Below, in pieces: positions 14,456 to 22,142 of a stretch of 32,040 nt of DNA. The position numbers and the translations under genes were made by a program. This stretch comes from Candidatus Rokuibacteriota bacterium. GTDB lineage: Bacteria; Methylomirabilota; Methylomirabilia; Rokubacteriales; CSP1-6. Where the stretch lies: positions 1 through 32,040 of the forward strand of contig QHSP01000110.1 of the NCBI GenBank assembly GCA_003220495.1. The letters are read 5' to 3'. Each line of letters opens with the position of its first letter. Within the stretch, counting starts at the first letter, position 1. A model generated the notes under the pieces. It was not told the origin of the DNA. It did not search any database and worked only from the letters and a program-made list of their open reading frames with translations.

Positions 14456-16184
14456 AGGCTTTCCCGAGATACGCGCGGACCACGTCGGGATCGCGCATCA
14501 CCTGACGCGGGAGGCCTTCGGCGATGACCCGCCCCCCGCTCAGCACGACCACGCGGTCGGCGAGGTCGAGGACGGCTCGCATGATGTGCTCGACGAAGAC
14601 GACGGTCGTGCCGCGGTCGCGAATCCGGCGAACGAGCCGGAGCGCGTCGGTCATCTGGGCCGGCGTCAGCCCCGAGAGCACCTCGTCCAGCAGCACCAGC
14701 CTCGGCTCCGAGGCGAGCGCGCGAGCGAGGTCGAGGAATTTCCGCTCGAGCAGGTTCAGCTCGTCGGGCAGCGCGTCGGCCTTGGCCCCGAGGCCGGTGA
14801 AGGCGAGCCAGGCGCGCGCCAGGCTGCGTCCCGCCGCGCGGCCGTGCCCGCCGCCGAACATGGCCGCGAGCGCGACGTTGTCGACGACGGTGAGCCGGCG
14901 GAACGAGCGCGGGATCTGATAGGTGCGGGCCACGCCGAGGCCGGCGATCCGGTGAGCCCGCACCCGGGCGATGTCGAGTCCGTCCAGCACGACCTGGCCG
15001 CCATCGGCCTGGTAGTAGCCGCTGACGACGTTGATCAGGGTCGACTTGCCCGACCCGTTCGGACCGATGAGGCCGAGGATCTCGCCCGCGCGGACCTCGA
15101 GCGTCACCCCGGTGAGCGCCTGCAGGCCGCGGAAGGCCTTCTTCACGTCGGTGCAGCCGAGCAGGGGACCCGCCGCCACCCGCGCCGGCGACGCGACACT
15201 CACCGACACGGCGTCGCTCGCCGGCGCCTCCATCGGGGTGACCCTCGCGCGACGCGCGCGACTCAGGCCTCCCGCCACACCGTCGGGCAGGAACACGATG
15301 ACCACGATCAGGATCGCGCCGATGAGCGCCCGGTTCAAGATCGCGCTCTCCCCGCCGGTGAGCGACTGCGTGAGCGCGGTGACGAGGACGGCGCCCAGGG
15401 CCGGGCCGTACCAGAAGCGCGTGCCGCCGAGCGCGGCCATCATGATCGCATCGACCGCGACCCCGACCGCGAACGTCTCGGCAACGGTCACGTACGTCAC
15501 GAACATTGCGTGGATCCCGCCGATCAGCCCCGCGATGAAGCAGCTCAGCGCGAAGGCGACGAGCTTGTAGCGGTAGGTGGGAACGCCGAGGACTTCGGCG
15601 ACGTCCTCGTCGTCGCGGATGGCGAAGAGCCCCATGCCCCAGCGCGAGCGGTAGATCGCGAGCGCGGCGAAGGTCGAGAAGAAGGCGACCGCGAGCGCCA
15701 GGTGATAGAGCGTCGTCGCGGGCGCGCCGAAGAGCGTCGGGACGGGGACCGCGGCCAGGAAGACGCCGGGCCCGCCGTCGAGCCGCGTGTTGAGCGCGAT
15801 CGTCGACAGGACGAACGTGACCGCGAGGGTCAGGAGGCCGAAGAGCTCGCCGCGCACGCCGCGCACGCGGAAGACGATCGCGGCGATCGCGCTCCCGAGG
15901 AGCGCCGCGACCAGGCCCGCCACCGGCAAGGTCCACAGAAACGGCACGTCGAAGGCGGTCGTGAGCGTCGCCGTCGTGTAGACGCCCGCGCCGAAGAACG
16001 CGGCGTGACCGAAGCTGAAGTAGCCGGCGTAGCCGCTGAGGATGTTCCAGCTCGTCGCCAGCGCCACCCAGAAGAACACGAGGTAGAGGACCGATTCGTA
16101 GAAGGCCGGGAGCTTCAGCGCCGGCACGAGGGCCAGCGCGACGGCCATGACGACGAGCGGGACGGCCGGTGGAAGGCGGGACAC
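14448..16184 (-). CDS. Fused Liv permease-ATPase (LivM-LivG)
   Basis: A single 578-residue frame from GTG 16184, 2 bases after the livH stop. Residues 1-300 form the LivM permease (NILSGYAGYFSFGHAAFFG near residue 50, ALGGTRFWYGPALGAV near 251, IVFLPDGVAGGL at 297-306). A linker of about 35 residues follows, then the LivG ATPase with Walker A GPNGSGKS (374-381), SFRRLTVVDNVALA, Walker B RLVLLDEVLSGL and switch VVFVEHIM. The canonical LSGGQ-type signature is replaced by LNLLERKFLDLARAL, a degenerate form. A Met at the linker (TPMEAPASD) could allow internal initiation of separate LivG, but no stop separates the domains. Confidence 0.93.
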   Translation of the reverse strand: MSRLPPAVPLVVMAVALALVPALKLPAFYESVLYLVFFWVALATSWNILSGYAGYFSFGHAAFFGAGVYTTATLTTAFDVPFLWTLPVAGLVAALLGSAIAAIVFRVRGVRGELFGLLTLAVTFVLSTIALNTRLDGGPGVFLAAVPVPTLFGAPATTLYHLALAVAFFSTFAALAIYRSRWGMGLFAIRDDEDVAEVLGVPTYRYKLVAFALSCFIAGLIGGIHAMFVTYVTVAETFAVGVAVDAIMMAALGGTRFWYGPALGAVLVTALTQSLTGGESAILNRALIGAILIVVIVFLPDGVAGGLSRARRARVTPMEAPASDAVSVSVASPARVAAGPLLGCTDVKKAFRGLQALTGVTLEVRAGEILGLIGPNGSGKSTLINVVSGYYQADGGQVVLDGLDIARVRAHRIAGLGVARTYQIPRSFRRLTVVDNVALAAMFGGGHGRAAGRSLARAWLAFTGLGAKADALPDELNLLERKFLDLARALASEPRLVLLDEVLSGLTPAQMTDALRLVRRIRDRGTTVVFVEHIMRAVLDLADRVVVLSGGRVIAEGLPRQVMRDPDVVRAYLGKAYA

Positions 16185-16186
16185 GC

Positions 16187-17035
16187 TCAGAGCTCGGGTC
16201 GCAGCAGCAAGATCAGGATCAGGAGCGTGAACGACACGAGCGGCGCCCAGCCCGGAGCCGTGACCGCCATCGTCAGCGCCTCGCTCGCGGCGATGAAGAT
16301 CGAGGCGGCGAGGAGCCCGAGCGCGTTGCCCAGGCGGCCGATGATGACCGCGGCGAACACGACGCCGATCCACGAGTAGATCTGCGACGGCGCCAGGGTG
16401 TGGTTGAGGGCGATGAAGAGCCCGGCGACCGCCGCGTAGGCCGAGCTCAGGCCGGCGAGCAGCAGCGCGAGGCGGCGGCGATTGACGCCGAACGCGCCGG
16501 CCATCGGCCCGTCCTGCGCGCTGGCGCGCGCGGCCTTGCCGAGGTAGCTCCAGCGGAGCCACGCCCAGGTCGCGAGCGTCAACGCCGCCGCCGCGACGAA
16601 CGCCAGGAGGCCGCCGAGCCCCACGAAGAACGTGCCGAGCCGGAGCGACGTGCGCATGTACGGCGACTCGAGACGACGGAAATCGGCGGTCCAGATCCAC
16701 TGGATCAGGCTTTCGAGAATGACGGTGAGCCCGAAGGTGACGATCAGAGACGTGAGCTCGTCGATCCGGAAGCGGAGGAATCCTTCCTCGAGCGCGATCC
16801 CGACCACGAAGAAGCCCGGCACGATCACGACGAGCGTGAGGATCGGATCGAGGCGGAGCGCGGTCGCGAGCTGGTAGGTGAGGTACGCCCCGAGGAACGC
16901 CAGCGCGAAGTTGGCGAGGTTGATGACGCGCAGCAGGCCCCACGTCAGGCTGAGCCCGAGGCCGAGCAGCGCGTAGAGCCCGCCGGTGAACAGCCCGGCG
17001 AGCAGCGACTGGCCGATCAGGTTCAGGCTGGGCAG
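16187..17035 (-). CDS. livH: Branched-chain-type ABC transporter permease LivH, probable CTG start
   Basis: The conserved LivH N-terminus (NLIGQSLLAGLFTGGLYALL, then LSLTWGLLRVINLANFALAFLGAY) is fully encoded upstream of the first canonical start (GTG 16828), but no ATG, GTG or TTG occurs in frame before it. CTG 17033-17035, with AGGGGAG about 9 bases upstream, gives 282 residues, the family length; a second CTG three codons later is the alternative. Starting at GTG 16828 would delete the first helices. The rest has VTFGLTVILESLIQW and VFAAVIIGRLGNALGLL, typical of LivH. It forms the membrane channel with the LivM part of the fused gene. Confidence 0.85.
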   Translation of the reverse strand: MPSLNLIGQSLLAGLFTGGLYALLGLGLSLTWGLLRVINLANFALAFLGAYLTYQLATALRLDPILTLVVIVPGFFVVGIALEEGFLRFRIDELTSLIVTFGLTVILESLIQWIWTADFRRLESPYMRTSLRLGTFFVGLGGLLAFVAAAALTLATWAWLRWSYLGKAARASAQDGPMAGAFGVNRRRLALLLAGLSSAYAAVAGLFIALNHTLAPSQIYSWIGVVFAAVIIGRLGNALGLLAASIFIAASEALTMAVTAPGWAPLVSFTLLILILLLRPEL

Positions 17036-17060
17036 TGCGCGGCGCTCCCCTGGGCGCTCC

Positions 17061-17591
17061 TCACGTCGAGTAGAGCGGCAGCCGCTGCCCCGGCGGCAGG
17101 TTGGCGACCGCGTCCTCGAGCGTGCGCGCCTGGCGCCACTCGCTCGCGGGCCGCACGTAGCCGTTCGTGCCGACCTGATCGATGCCCCAGTAGACCTCGA
17201 GGTTGTTGCCGTCGGGGTCCTGGAACTCGACGGCGATCTGACAGCCGGCCCGCCGGCGCCCCTCGAACACGATCGGGACGCCGTGCTTGCGGAGCCACGC
17301 CCGCGCGCGGAAGACCTCGTCGAGCGTCGCCACCTCGAAGGCGAAGTGATTCAGGCTGCTGGGGTCGCTCTTCCGGGCGCCGCCGACCAGCGCGACGCCG
17401 TGATGGTCGGCATTGCAGCGCATGAAGACCATGCCGCCCGGCACCATGCTGTCCGGGTACCGATCGCTGATCGCCAGGCCGAGCACCTCGGTGTAGAAGC
17501 GCACGGACCTCTCGATGTCGGTGACGTTGAGCACGACGTGGCCGAGCTTGCGCAGCTGGAACTGGAGCGGAGCATCCGACGTGCCCGACAT
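17061..17591 (-). CDS. VOC family protein, extradiol-dioxygenase-like
   Basis: A 176-residue single VOC protein. LRKLGHVVLNVTDIERSVRFYTEVLGL opens the fold; the likely metal triad is His18, His82 (LNHFAFEV) and Glu132 (DPDGNNLEVYWG). It has a 40-residue C-terminal extension ending LPPGQRLPLYST. The family includes ring-cleaving dioxygenases and glyoxalases, so activity on an aromatic or enediol compound is plausible but unproven. It lies 10 bases after DUF169 and 25 bases before livH, so its substrate may be the compound imported by the transporter. Confidence 0.87.
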   Translation of the reverse strand: MSGTSDAPLQFQLRKLGHVVLNVTDIERSVRFYTEVLGLAISDRYPDSMVPGGMVFMRCNADHHGVALVGGARKSDPSSLNHFAFEVATLDEVFRARAWLRKHGVPIVFEGRRRAGCQIAVEFQDPDGNNLEVYWGIDQVGTNGYVRPASEWRQARTLEDAVANLPPGQRLPLYST

Positions 17592-17601
17592 GCGCGTTCT
17601 C

Positions 17602-18312
17602 CTATTCGGTCGCCAGGGCGCGTCGCCGTTCCCGATGGTAGTCGGACAGCTTCTGGTTGGCGGACGCGATCGTCTGGGCCTCCGCCGCCACTCGCGCGAC
17701 GTCCTTGCCCGGGATCATCACGTAGAGCTCGTCCTCGCCGAGGTCGGTGTACACCCGATTGCCGACGCAGCCCGTGCTCGCGATGACGCCCTGGGCGATC
17801 GACGCCGGCAGCGCCATGCACGTGGGACGGCCCAGGAGCGGAGCGGGCGCCGCGATGCCGGCGCGCAGCGCGGCCTCTAGCAAGAGCATGACGCGGCCGG
17901 GCCTGCCGGCGACGAGCACGACGTCCGGATCGACTGGAGCCTCGGCGAGCGGCGCGTAGATCACGACGCTCGGCGTCTGAGGCAGGCGCGGAATCCCCGG
18001 AACCTCCTCCATCTTGAGGTAGCCGAGCTCGGTCATGAGCCCGAGCGTCTGCGGCAGCTCCGCGGCGCGCTCGGGCGGCAAGGGGATGTTGTGCGTGTAG
18101 CTGCCGATCGGGCAGTTGTGATGATCGGCGGGAACCGTGTAGAAGGTTCGCTCTGCGGCGGCGAGCCGCCAGAAACTGCAGCCCGAGGGCACGATCCCGC
18201 TGAACTTCGGCACGCCCGGTGGCGGGGAGGAACGGAACGCGACGGCGACGGGGCGCCGCGGGAGGCCAAGGGCCCCGGTGAGCTGCCGCTCGACGATACG
18301 ATAGTCGGTCAT
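17602..18312 (-). CDS. DUF169 domain-containing protein
   Basis: A 236-residue cytoplasmic protein of the DUF169 (COG2043) family. Diagnostic segments are GLPRRPVAVAF, then SGCSFWRLAA (Cys45), DHHNCPIGSYTHNIPLP (Cys67), LVAGRPGRVMLLLEA, GRPTCMALPASI (Cys165) and STGCVGNRVYTDLGEDELY (Cys182). Four cysteines in conserved-looking settings hint at metal or cluster binding; that is inference, since the family has no established function. It is 15 bases downstream of the hydrolase gene and 10 upstream of the VOC gene in the same operon. Confidence 0.87.
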   Translation of the reverse strand: MTDYRIVERQLTGALGLPRRPVAVAFRSSPPPGVPKFSGIVPSGCSFWRLAAAERTFYTVPADHHNCPIGSYTHNIPLPPERAAELPQTLGLMTELGYLKMEEVPGIPRLPQTPSVVIYAPLAEAPVDPDVVLVAGRPGRVMLLLEAALRAGIAAPAPLLGRPTCMALPASIAQGVIASTGCVGNRVYTDLGEDELYVMIPGKDVARVAAEAQTIASANQKLSDYHRERRRALATE

Positions 18313-18327
18313 GGTTGGCCTCTGGCG

Positions 18328-19641
18328 CTAGATCAGGGTCTTGACGATCCGGCCGCTCGCTTCCACGTACCATTTCTCGCTCGGGAAGGTCTTGCCGCCG
18401 AGAGTCGCCGCCATCCAGTCGGCGACGAGGATCGGCGGAAACGGGCCCAGGTTCGCGGCCGGCACATTGCCGACCGAGTGACGCGAATCCTGATAGACGA
18501 CCAGGCGCCTGGGGCCGCGGAGTGACTTCATCAGTCGCTCGGTGTGCTCGAGGGGCGACAGCTCGTCGAATTCACCGGCGACGCAGAGATACGGTGCACG
18601 AATCCGCTCGGCGTGCCCCTCCCACGTCATACCCCGGCGGAGCTCGTCGAAGCGCGACTCGTCGGTGATGCCGGACATGTACATGAAGCGCATCTTGAAC
18701 GTCGGCGACGCCTCCTCGAAGATCGTGTGGAAGCCGGGCTCGTGACAAACGGCCGAGACCGCGACGGCGCGGATGCGCGGCTCGTGCGCGGCCGCGAGGG
18801 TGCCGAAGAACGAGCCAAAGCTGTTGCCGGCGAGTCCGACGCGGCTCACGTCGATCTCGGCGCGGGCCGAGAGCCAGTCGACGGCCGCCGTGCCCGTCGC
18901 GGTCCACGCGGGCATGCTGAAGTAGATGTCGAGCAGCGGGCTCTCGTACTGACCCGGCCCATCCAGCGCGAGCACCGCCATCCCGCGCGAGAGCCACCGA
19001 TCACCGTACATCGCGACGCCCATCTCCTTGAAGCTGTCCATGCCCGGGAGCGAGACTACGACCGGGACGCGTCCGCCGTGGTAGCCGGGCGGCAAATGAA
19101 ACCAGGCCGGGAGCGACAGACCGTCGGGCAAGCGAATCCAGGCCGCCTCGACCTGGTGGTCGGCGAGCTTGGCGTACCGCGTATAGCAGTCGCGCTTCTT
19201 TCCGTTGTACAGGCGGTTCTGCGCGTTGTTTTCGTCGATGGGCCACTGGGCGGCGCCCCAGTGGATGCTCGCCATGAAGTAGTTCTCGCGCGCCGTCACG
19301 AAATCTTGATTCTCCTCGGCCGCGTGGGCCTTGGCCTCACGACGGCGGGCGACCGCCTCGAACGCGGGCGACGCGTCGGCGAGCTTCGTGATGCGCTGTC
19401 GGATGGCGGCGAAGTCGGCGTTGGCCTCGGGGCCGCACGGCACGGAGAGATAGATGGAGCGCGGCTGGTCCCAGTCCATCCCCACCGAGCGGATGGTGTT
19501 GTCGAGGAGCCAGCGTTGCTCGGTCCAGCGTCGCGTCAGCGGCCCGCTGTGAGCGGGCGTGCCCTGTTCACTACGCGATTCTGCGTCCGATGGTGGGGTG
19601 GCTTTCGCGTCGTTGGCCAGCTCGAGAGAACCGTCGGACAT
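18328..19641 (-). CDS. Alpha/beta hydrolase, FrsA/pseudooxynicotine-hydrolase-like
   Basis: 437 residues from ATG 19641 (GGGGGG 6-7 bases upstream; upstream in-frame Met lacks one). A helical N-terminal half (about residues 40-170) precedes the alpha/beta hydrolase core. The nucleophile elbow is GNSFG with Ser274; the acid is Asp359 in GEFDELSP and the base His388 in QDSRHSVGN. An N-terminal helical domain with this core is typical of FrsA-like hydrolases and of C-C bond hydrolases such as 2,6-dihydroxypseudooxynicotine hydrolase. With a ring-cleavage-type VOC protein and an importer in the same operon, hydrolysis of an aromatic or diketone intermediate is a fair guess. Confidence 0.85.
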   Translation of the reverse strand: MSDGSLELANDAKATPPSDAESRSEQGTPAHSGPLTRRWTEQRWLLDNTIRSVGMDWDQPRSIYLSVPCGPEANADFAAIRQRITKLADASPAFEAVARRREAKAHAAEENQDFVTARENYFMASIHWGAAQWPIDENNAQNRLYNGKKRDCYTRYAKLADHQVEAAWIRLPDGLSLPAWFHLPPGYHGGRVPVVVSLPGMDSFKEMGVAMYGDRWLSRGMAVLALDGPGQYESPLLDIYFSMPAWTATGTAAVDWLSARAEIDVSRVGLAGNSFGSFFGTLAAAHEPRIRAVAVSAVCHEPGFHTIFEEASPTFKMRFMYMSGITDESRFDELRRGMTWEGHAERIRAPYLCVAGEFDELSPLEHTERLMKSLRGPRRLVVYQDSRHSVGNVPAANLGPFPPILVADWMAATLGGKTFPSEKWYVEASGRIVKTLI

Positions 19642-19680
19642 GACGTCACCCCCCTGTGAGGTAGTGGCCGGATACCGCGC

Positions 19681-19686
19681 ACTATA
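19681..19686 (-). promoter_or_regulatory. Candidate -10 box (TATAGT) of the hydrolase-Liv operon
   Basis: On the minus strand TATAGT lies about 40 bases upstream of the hydrolase ATG, in the only sizeable gap before that six-gene operon. The element 17 bases further up (TGGCTT) is a poor -35, so this may need an activator, or TTGAGT at a short 13-base spacing may be used. Confidence 0.35.
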
Positions 19687-19740
19687 CTGCGGCCCTCTCA
19701 CTCAAGCCAGGGAGGTCCACGACGAGGAACCGACGAATGT

Positions 19741-19767
19741 GGAGGGGGCCATCGAGAGGCCCCCTCC
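19741..19767 (-). terminator. Strong hairpin without U-tract after the repeat lipoprotein gene
   Basis: A perfect 10-bp stem, GGAGGGGGCC and GGCCCCCTCC around a 7-base loop, 16 bases past the stop of the lipoprotein gene on the minus strand. No run of T follows on either strand. It may act as a Rho-assisted terminator or an mRNA 3'-end stabiliser. Confidence 0.5.
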
Positions 19768-19783
19768 GTGGAGATCGGCCGAT

Positions 19784-20260
19784 CTATCCAGCCTGCGGCG
19801 GCATCGGCGGGGTGGGCGGCGCCGTGCCGCTCGGGATCCACACCCAGTAGTACGGCGTGGCTCCGCCGTCACCGTAGAGCTGCCAGCGCCCCTCTCGGAA
19901 GGTGTACGTACGATCCGAAGTCGTCACGACTGCCGAGCCACTCGGCTTCATCGGGGGCGACGGTGCCGTCGCCAGGGTCGATCCGGTCGGGATCCATACC
20001 CAGTAGTACGCGACGCTGCGGCCGTCACCGTAGAGCTGCCAGCGTCCCTCGGGATACACGATGCGATCCGAAGGAACCGCTGAGTTCACCGGAGGTGCCG
20101 CGGGCGGAACCACTACCGCCGGCGCTGCCGGCGGCGCCGGCGCCATCACCACCGGGCTCGGGGTCGATGTCTGGACCTCTCTGCTTCTGTACACGCAGCC
20201 TCCCAGCATGGCCAGGAGCAGCGGCGTGACCAGGACCGCTTGAACGACGCGAGTGCTCAT
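19784..20260 (-). CDS. Lipoprotein with a duplicated GRWQLYGDG...YYWVWIP motif
   Basis: 158 residues from ATG 20260, chosen for GGAGGAAGAG just upstream. A lipoprotein signal ends at LAMLGGC (Cys about residue 22). An Ala/Pro-rich linker is followed by two copies of one motif: RIVYPEGRWQLYGDG...AYYWVWIPTG and RTYTFREGRWQLYGDG...PYYWVWIPSG, separated by a Pro/Ser linker and ending in a Pro-rich tail. The Trp/Tyr-rich unit looks like a small beta structure exposed on the surface. No function recognised. It has its own upstream region and a hairpin after it, so it appears to be monocistronic. Confidence 0.8.
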   Translation of the reverse strand: MSTRVVQAVLVTPLLLAMLGGCVYRSREVQTSTPSPVVMAPAPPAAPAVVVPPAAPPVNSAVPSDRIVYPEGRWQLYGDGRSVAYYWVWIPTGSTLATAPSPPMKPSGSAVVTTSDRTYTFREGRWQLYGDGGATPYYWVWIPSGTAPPTPPMPPQAG

Positions 20261-20590
20261 TTCTCTTCCTCCATCATGCGGTGGGCAATGCTTGCCCGAC
20301 GTCAAGCGGGGCATCTTTTGTGCCACGGAAGGTGAACGGGAGGCGCTCATATGGGGCGACGCGATTGCGTAAGGTTAGGGACGCGACATCAGGGCTTTCA
20401 TCCATGGAGACTCGCGGCACCACGTAAGAAGTGCCCGCGCCTTTTTGCGCGTCCCCGGACGGTCCACTGCTTTAGTCCGACGCAGGCGACCACTTCGCGC
20501 TACCATCCCGCGTGGCCGACCGATAGAGCGCGCGGTGCGCGCTGTGGGCCTCCGCGAGCTCCGGCTCGCTGGCCCGAGGAGGACTCGTCG
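20261..20590. other. 330-bp divergent intergenic region
   Basis: This separates the minus-strand repeat lipoprotein from the plus-strand ABM protein. A small inverted repeat (GGGCAA/TTGCCC, 20283-20297) lies just upstream of the lipoprotein start, with TTGACG beside it at 20300-20305 (minus) but no convincing -10. Towards the ABM gene AGGAGG at 20577-20582 is the ribosome site. I see no RNA gene or conserved reading frame in the rest. Confidence 0.5.
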
Positions 20591-20908
20591 ATGCTGGCAA
20601 TCTGGGTGAAAGTGCGCGTGAAGCCGGACCAGAAGAAGCGTTTCCTCGAGGCGATCGAGATCGACGCGCTCGGCTCCGAGCGGGACGAGCCCGGCTGCCT
20701 GCAGTTCAACGTCCTCCAGGACGACCAGGACGAGAACGTCTACTACTTCTACGAGGTCTACAAGGACATGGCGGCGCTCGAAGCTCACCGAGCGGCGCCG
20801 CACTATGCGACCTGGCGCGCCGCGGCCGACACCCTGGACGGACCGACCGCCCCGACTCGCTGCAAGACGGTTTTCCCGGCGGATCGCGTCTACTGGGGCA
20901 AAATGTAG
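20591..20908 (+). CDS. Antibiotic biosynthesis monooxygenase (ABM) domain protein
   Basis: A 105-residue single-domain ABM (YgiN-like) protein with the ferredoxin-like alpha/beta barrel. LAIWVKVRVKPDQKKRFLEAIEID is strand one and helix one; SERDEPGCLQFNVLQDDQDENVYYFYEVYKDMAALEAHRAAPHY covers the central hallmark (EPGCLxFxV, then YEVYKDxxAxxAHxxxPHY). The family performs cofactor-free oxygenation of quinol-like substrates or acts as a small-molecule-binding protein. AGGAGG lies 8-9 bases before the ATG. It is alone on its strand before mreB, 174 bases away. Confidence 0.88.
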   Translation: MLAIWVKVRVKPDQKKRFLEAIEIDALGSERDEPGCLQFNVLQDDQDENVYYFYEVYKDMAALEAHRAAPHYATWRAAADTLDGPTAPTRCKTVFPADRVYWGKM

Positions 20909-21082
20909 CGGTCGAAGCGTCGTGCGGCTCATGGTCTCAGGCCGTCCGGTCGCTGTCCGCCGGGCGTCGCTGCTGTCACCGCCAGATCACCCGGGCCGGT
21001 GTCCGGTGAGGCGGCCACCTGTCCAATCACACAGTTCGGGCGCGCGCCGGGTGTGGCGCGGGGATTGCTAGCTGTGGCGTCG

Positions 21083-22135
21083 ATGCTATCAGACCGTCTA
21101 TTTGGGCTCTTTTCGTCGGACCTGGCGATCGACCTGGGTACGGCCAACACGCTCGTGTTCGTGCAGGGCCGGGGCATCGTCCTCAACGAGCCCTCGATCA
21201 TCGCGATCCGCAAGACCGACAACGAGGTCATCGGGGTCGGCCACGAGGCCAAGGCGATGCTCGGGCGCACGCCCGAGAACATCCAGGTGATACGTCCGCT
21301 GAAGGACGGCGTCATCGCCGATTTCGACGTGACCGAACGGATGTTGCAGTACTTCATCGAGCGAGCGCGGCAGATCTCGTCCGGGCGCAAGCGCGCCTGG
21401 GTCCTCGACCGGCCCCGGGTGGTCGTCGGCGTTCCCTCGGGCATCACCCAGGTCGAGAAGCGGGCGGTGCGCGACGCGGCGCTCCAGGCCGGCGCGCGCG
21501 ACGTCTATCTGATCGAGGAGCCGACGGCCGCGGCCATCGGCGCGGGCCTGCCGATCCACGAGCCGGGCGGTCACCTGATCGTCGACATCGGCGGCGGGAC
21601 GACCGAAGTCGCCGTCATCTCCATGTCCGGCACGGTCTACTGCAACTCGGTCAGGATCGCCGGCGACGAGATGGACGAGGCGATCATCCAGCACATCCGC
21701 AAGCACTACCGCCTGCTGGTGGGCGAGCGTCGCGCGGAGGAGATCAAGATCGCGCTCGGCTCCGCCCATCCCGAAGCGCTGGCGCGAAGCTCGATCGAGG
21801 TCAAGGGGCGCGATCTCGTCGACGGCGTGCCGAAGACGCTCGTCATCACCGACGAGGAGATCCGCGAGGCGCTGCGCGAGCCCGTGATGACGATCGTCGA
21901 GACGGTGCGCACGTGTCTCGAGCGGACGCCACCCGAGCTCGCGGCCGACATCATCGAGAAGGGCGTGGTGCTGACCGGCGGCGGCGCGCTCCTGCGCGGG
22001 ATCGACTGGCTCCTGCAGCACGTGACCCAGCTGCCCGTGCGAGTGGCCGACGATCCGTTGAGCTGCGCCGCGCGCGGCGCCGGCCGGGCGCTCGACGATC
22101 TCGAACTCTTGAAGAAAGTCGCGATTCCCGCCTGA
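21083..22135 (+). CDS. mreB: Rod shape-determining protein MreB
   Basis: A 350-residue actin-like ATPase. [22 protein letters not shown] holds phosphate loop 1; [11 protein letters not shown], then [14 protein letters not shown], and [14 protein letters not shown] (phosphate loop 2) and [18 protein letters not shown] (adenosine loop) are all intact. It polymerises under the inner membrane and guides elongation-type wall synthesis. ATG 21083 gives the family-typical N-terminus, although the frame is open upstream and no clear ribosome site is seen. Odd context: mreC and mreD do not follow; the next gene is convergent after 7 bases. It may be a second mreB copy. Confidence 0.95.
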   Translation: MLSDRLFGLFSSDLAIDLGTANTLVFVQGRGIVLNEPSIIAIRKTDNEVIGVGHEAKAMLGRTPENIQVIRPLKDGVIADFDVTERMLQYFIERARQISSGRKRAWVLDRPRVVVGVPSGITQVEKRAVRDAALQAGARDVYLIEEPTAAAIGAGLPIHEPGGHLIVDIGGGTTEVAVISMSGTVYCNSVRIAGDEMDEAIIQHIRKHYRLLVGERRAEEIKIALGSAHPEALARSSIEVKGRDLVDGVPKTLVITDEEIREALREPVMTIVETVRTCLERTPPELAADIIEKGVVLTGGGALLRGIDWLLQHVTQLPVRVADDPLSCAARGAGRALDDLELLKKVAIPA

Positions 22136-22142
22136 CGCGCGC

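Noticed and set aside
16184-16943. N-terminal extension of the LivM-LivG frame into livH
   Set aside because: The extension is out of frame with the recognisable LivH protein and is low-complexity Arg/His/Pro; the GTG two bases after the livH stop is the sensible start.
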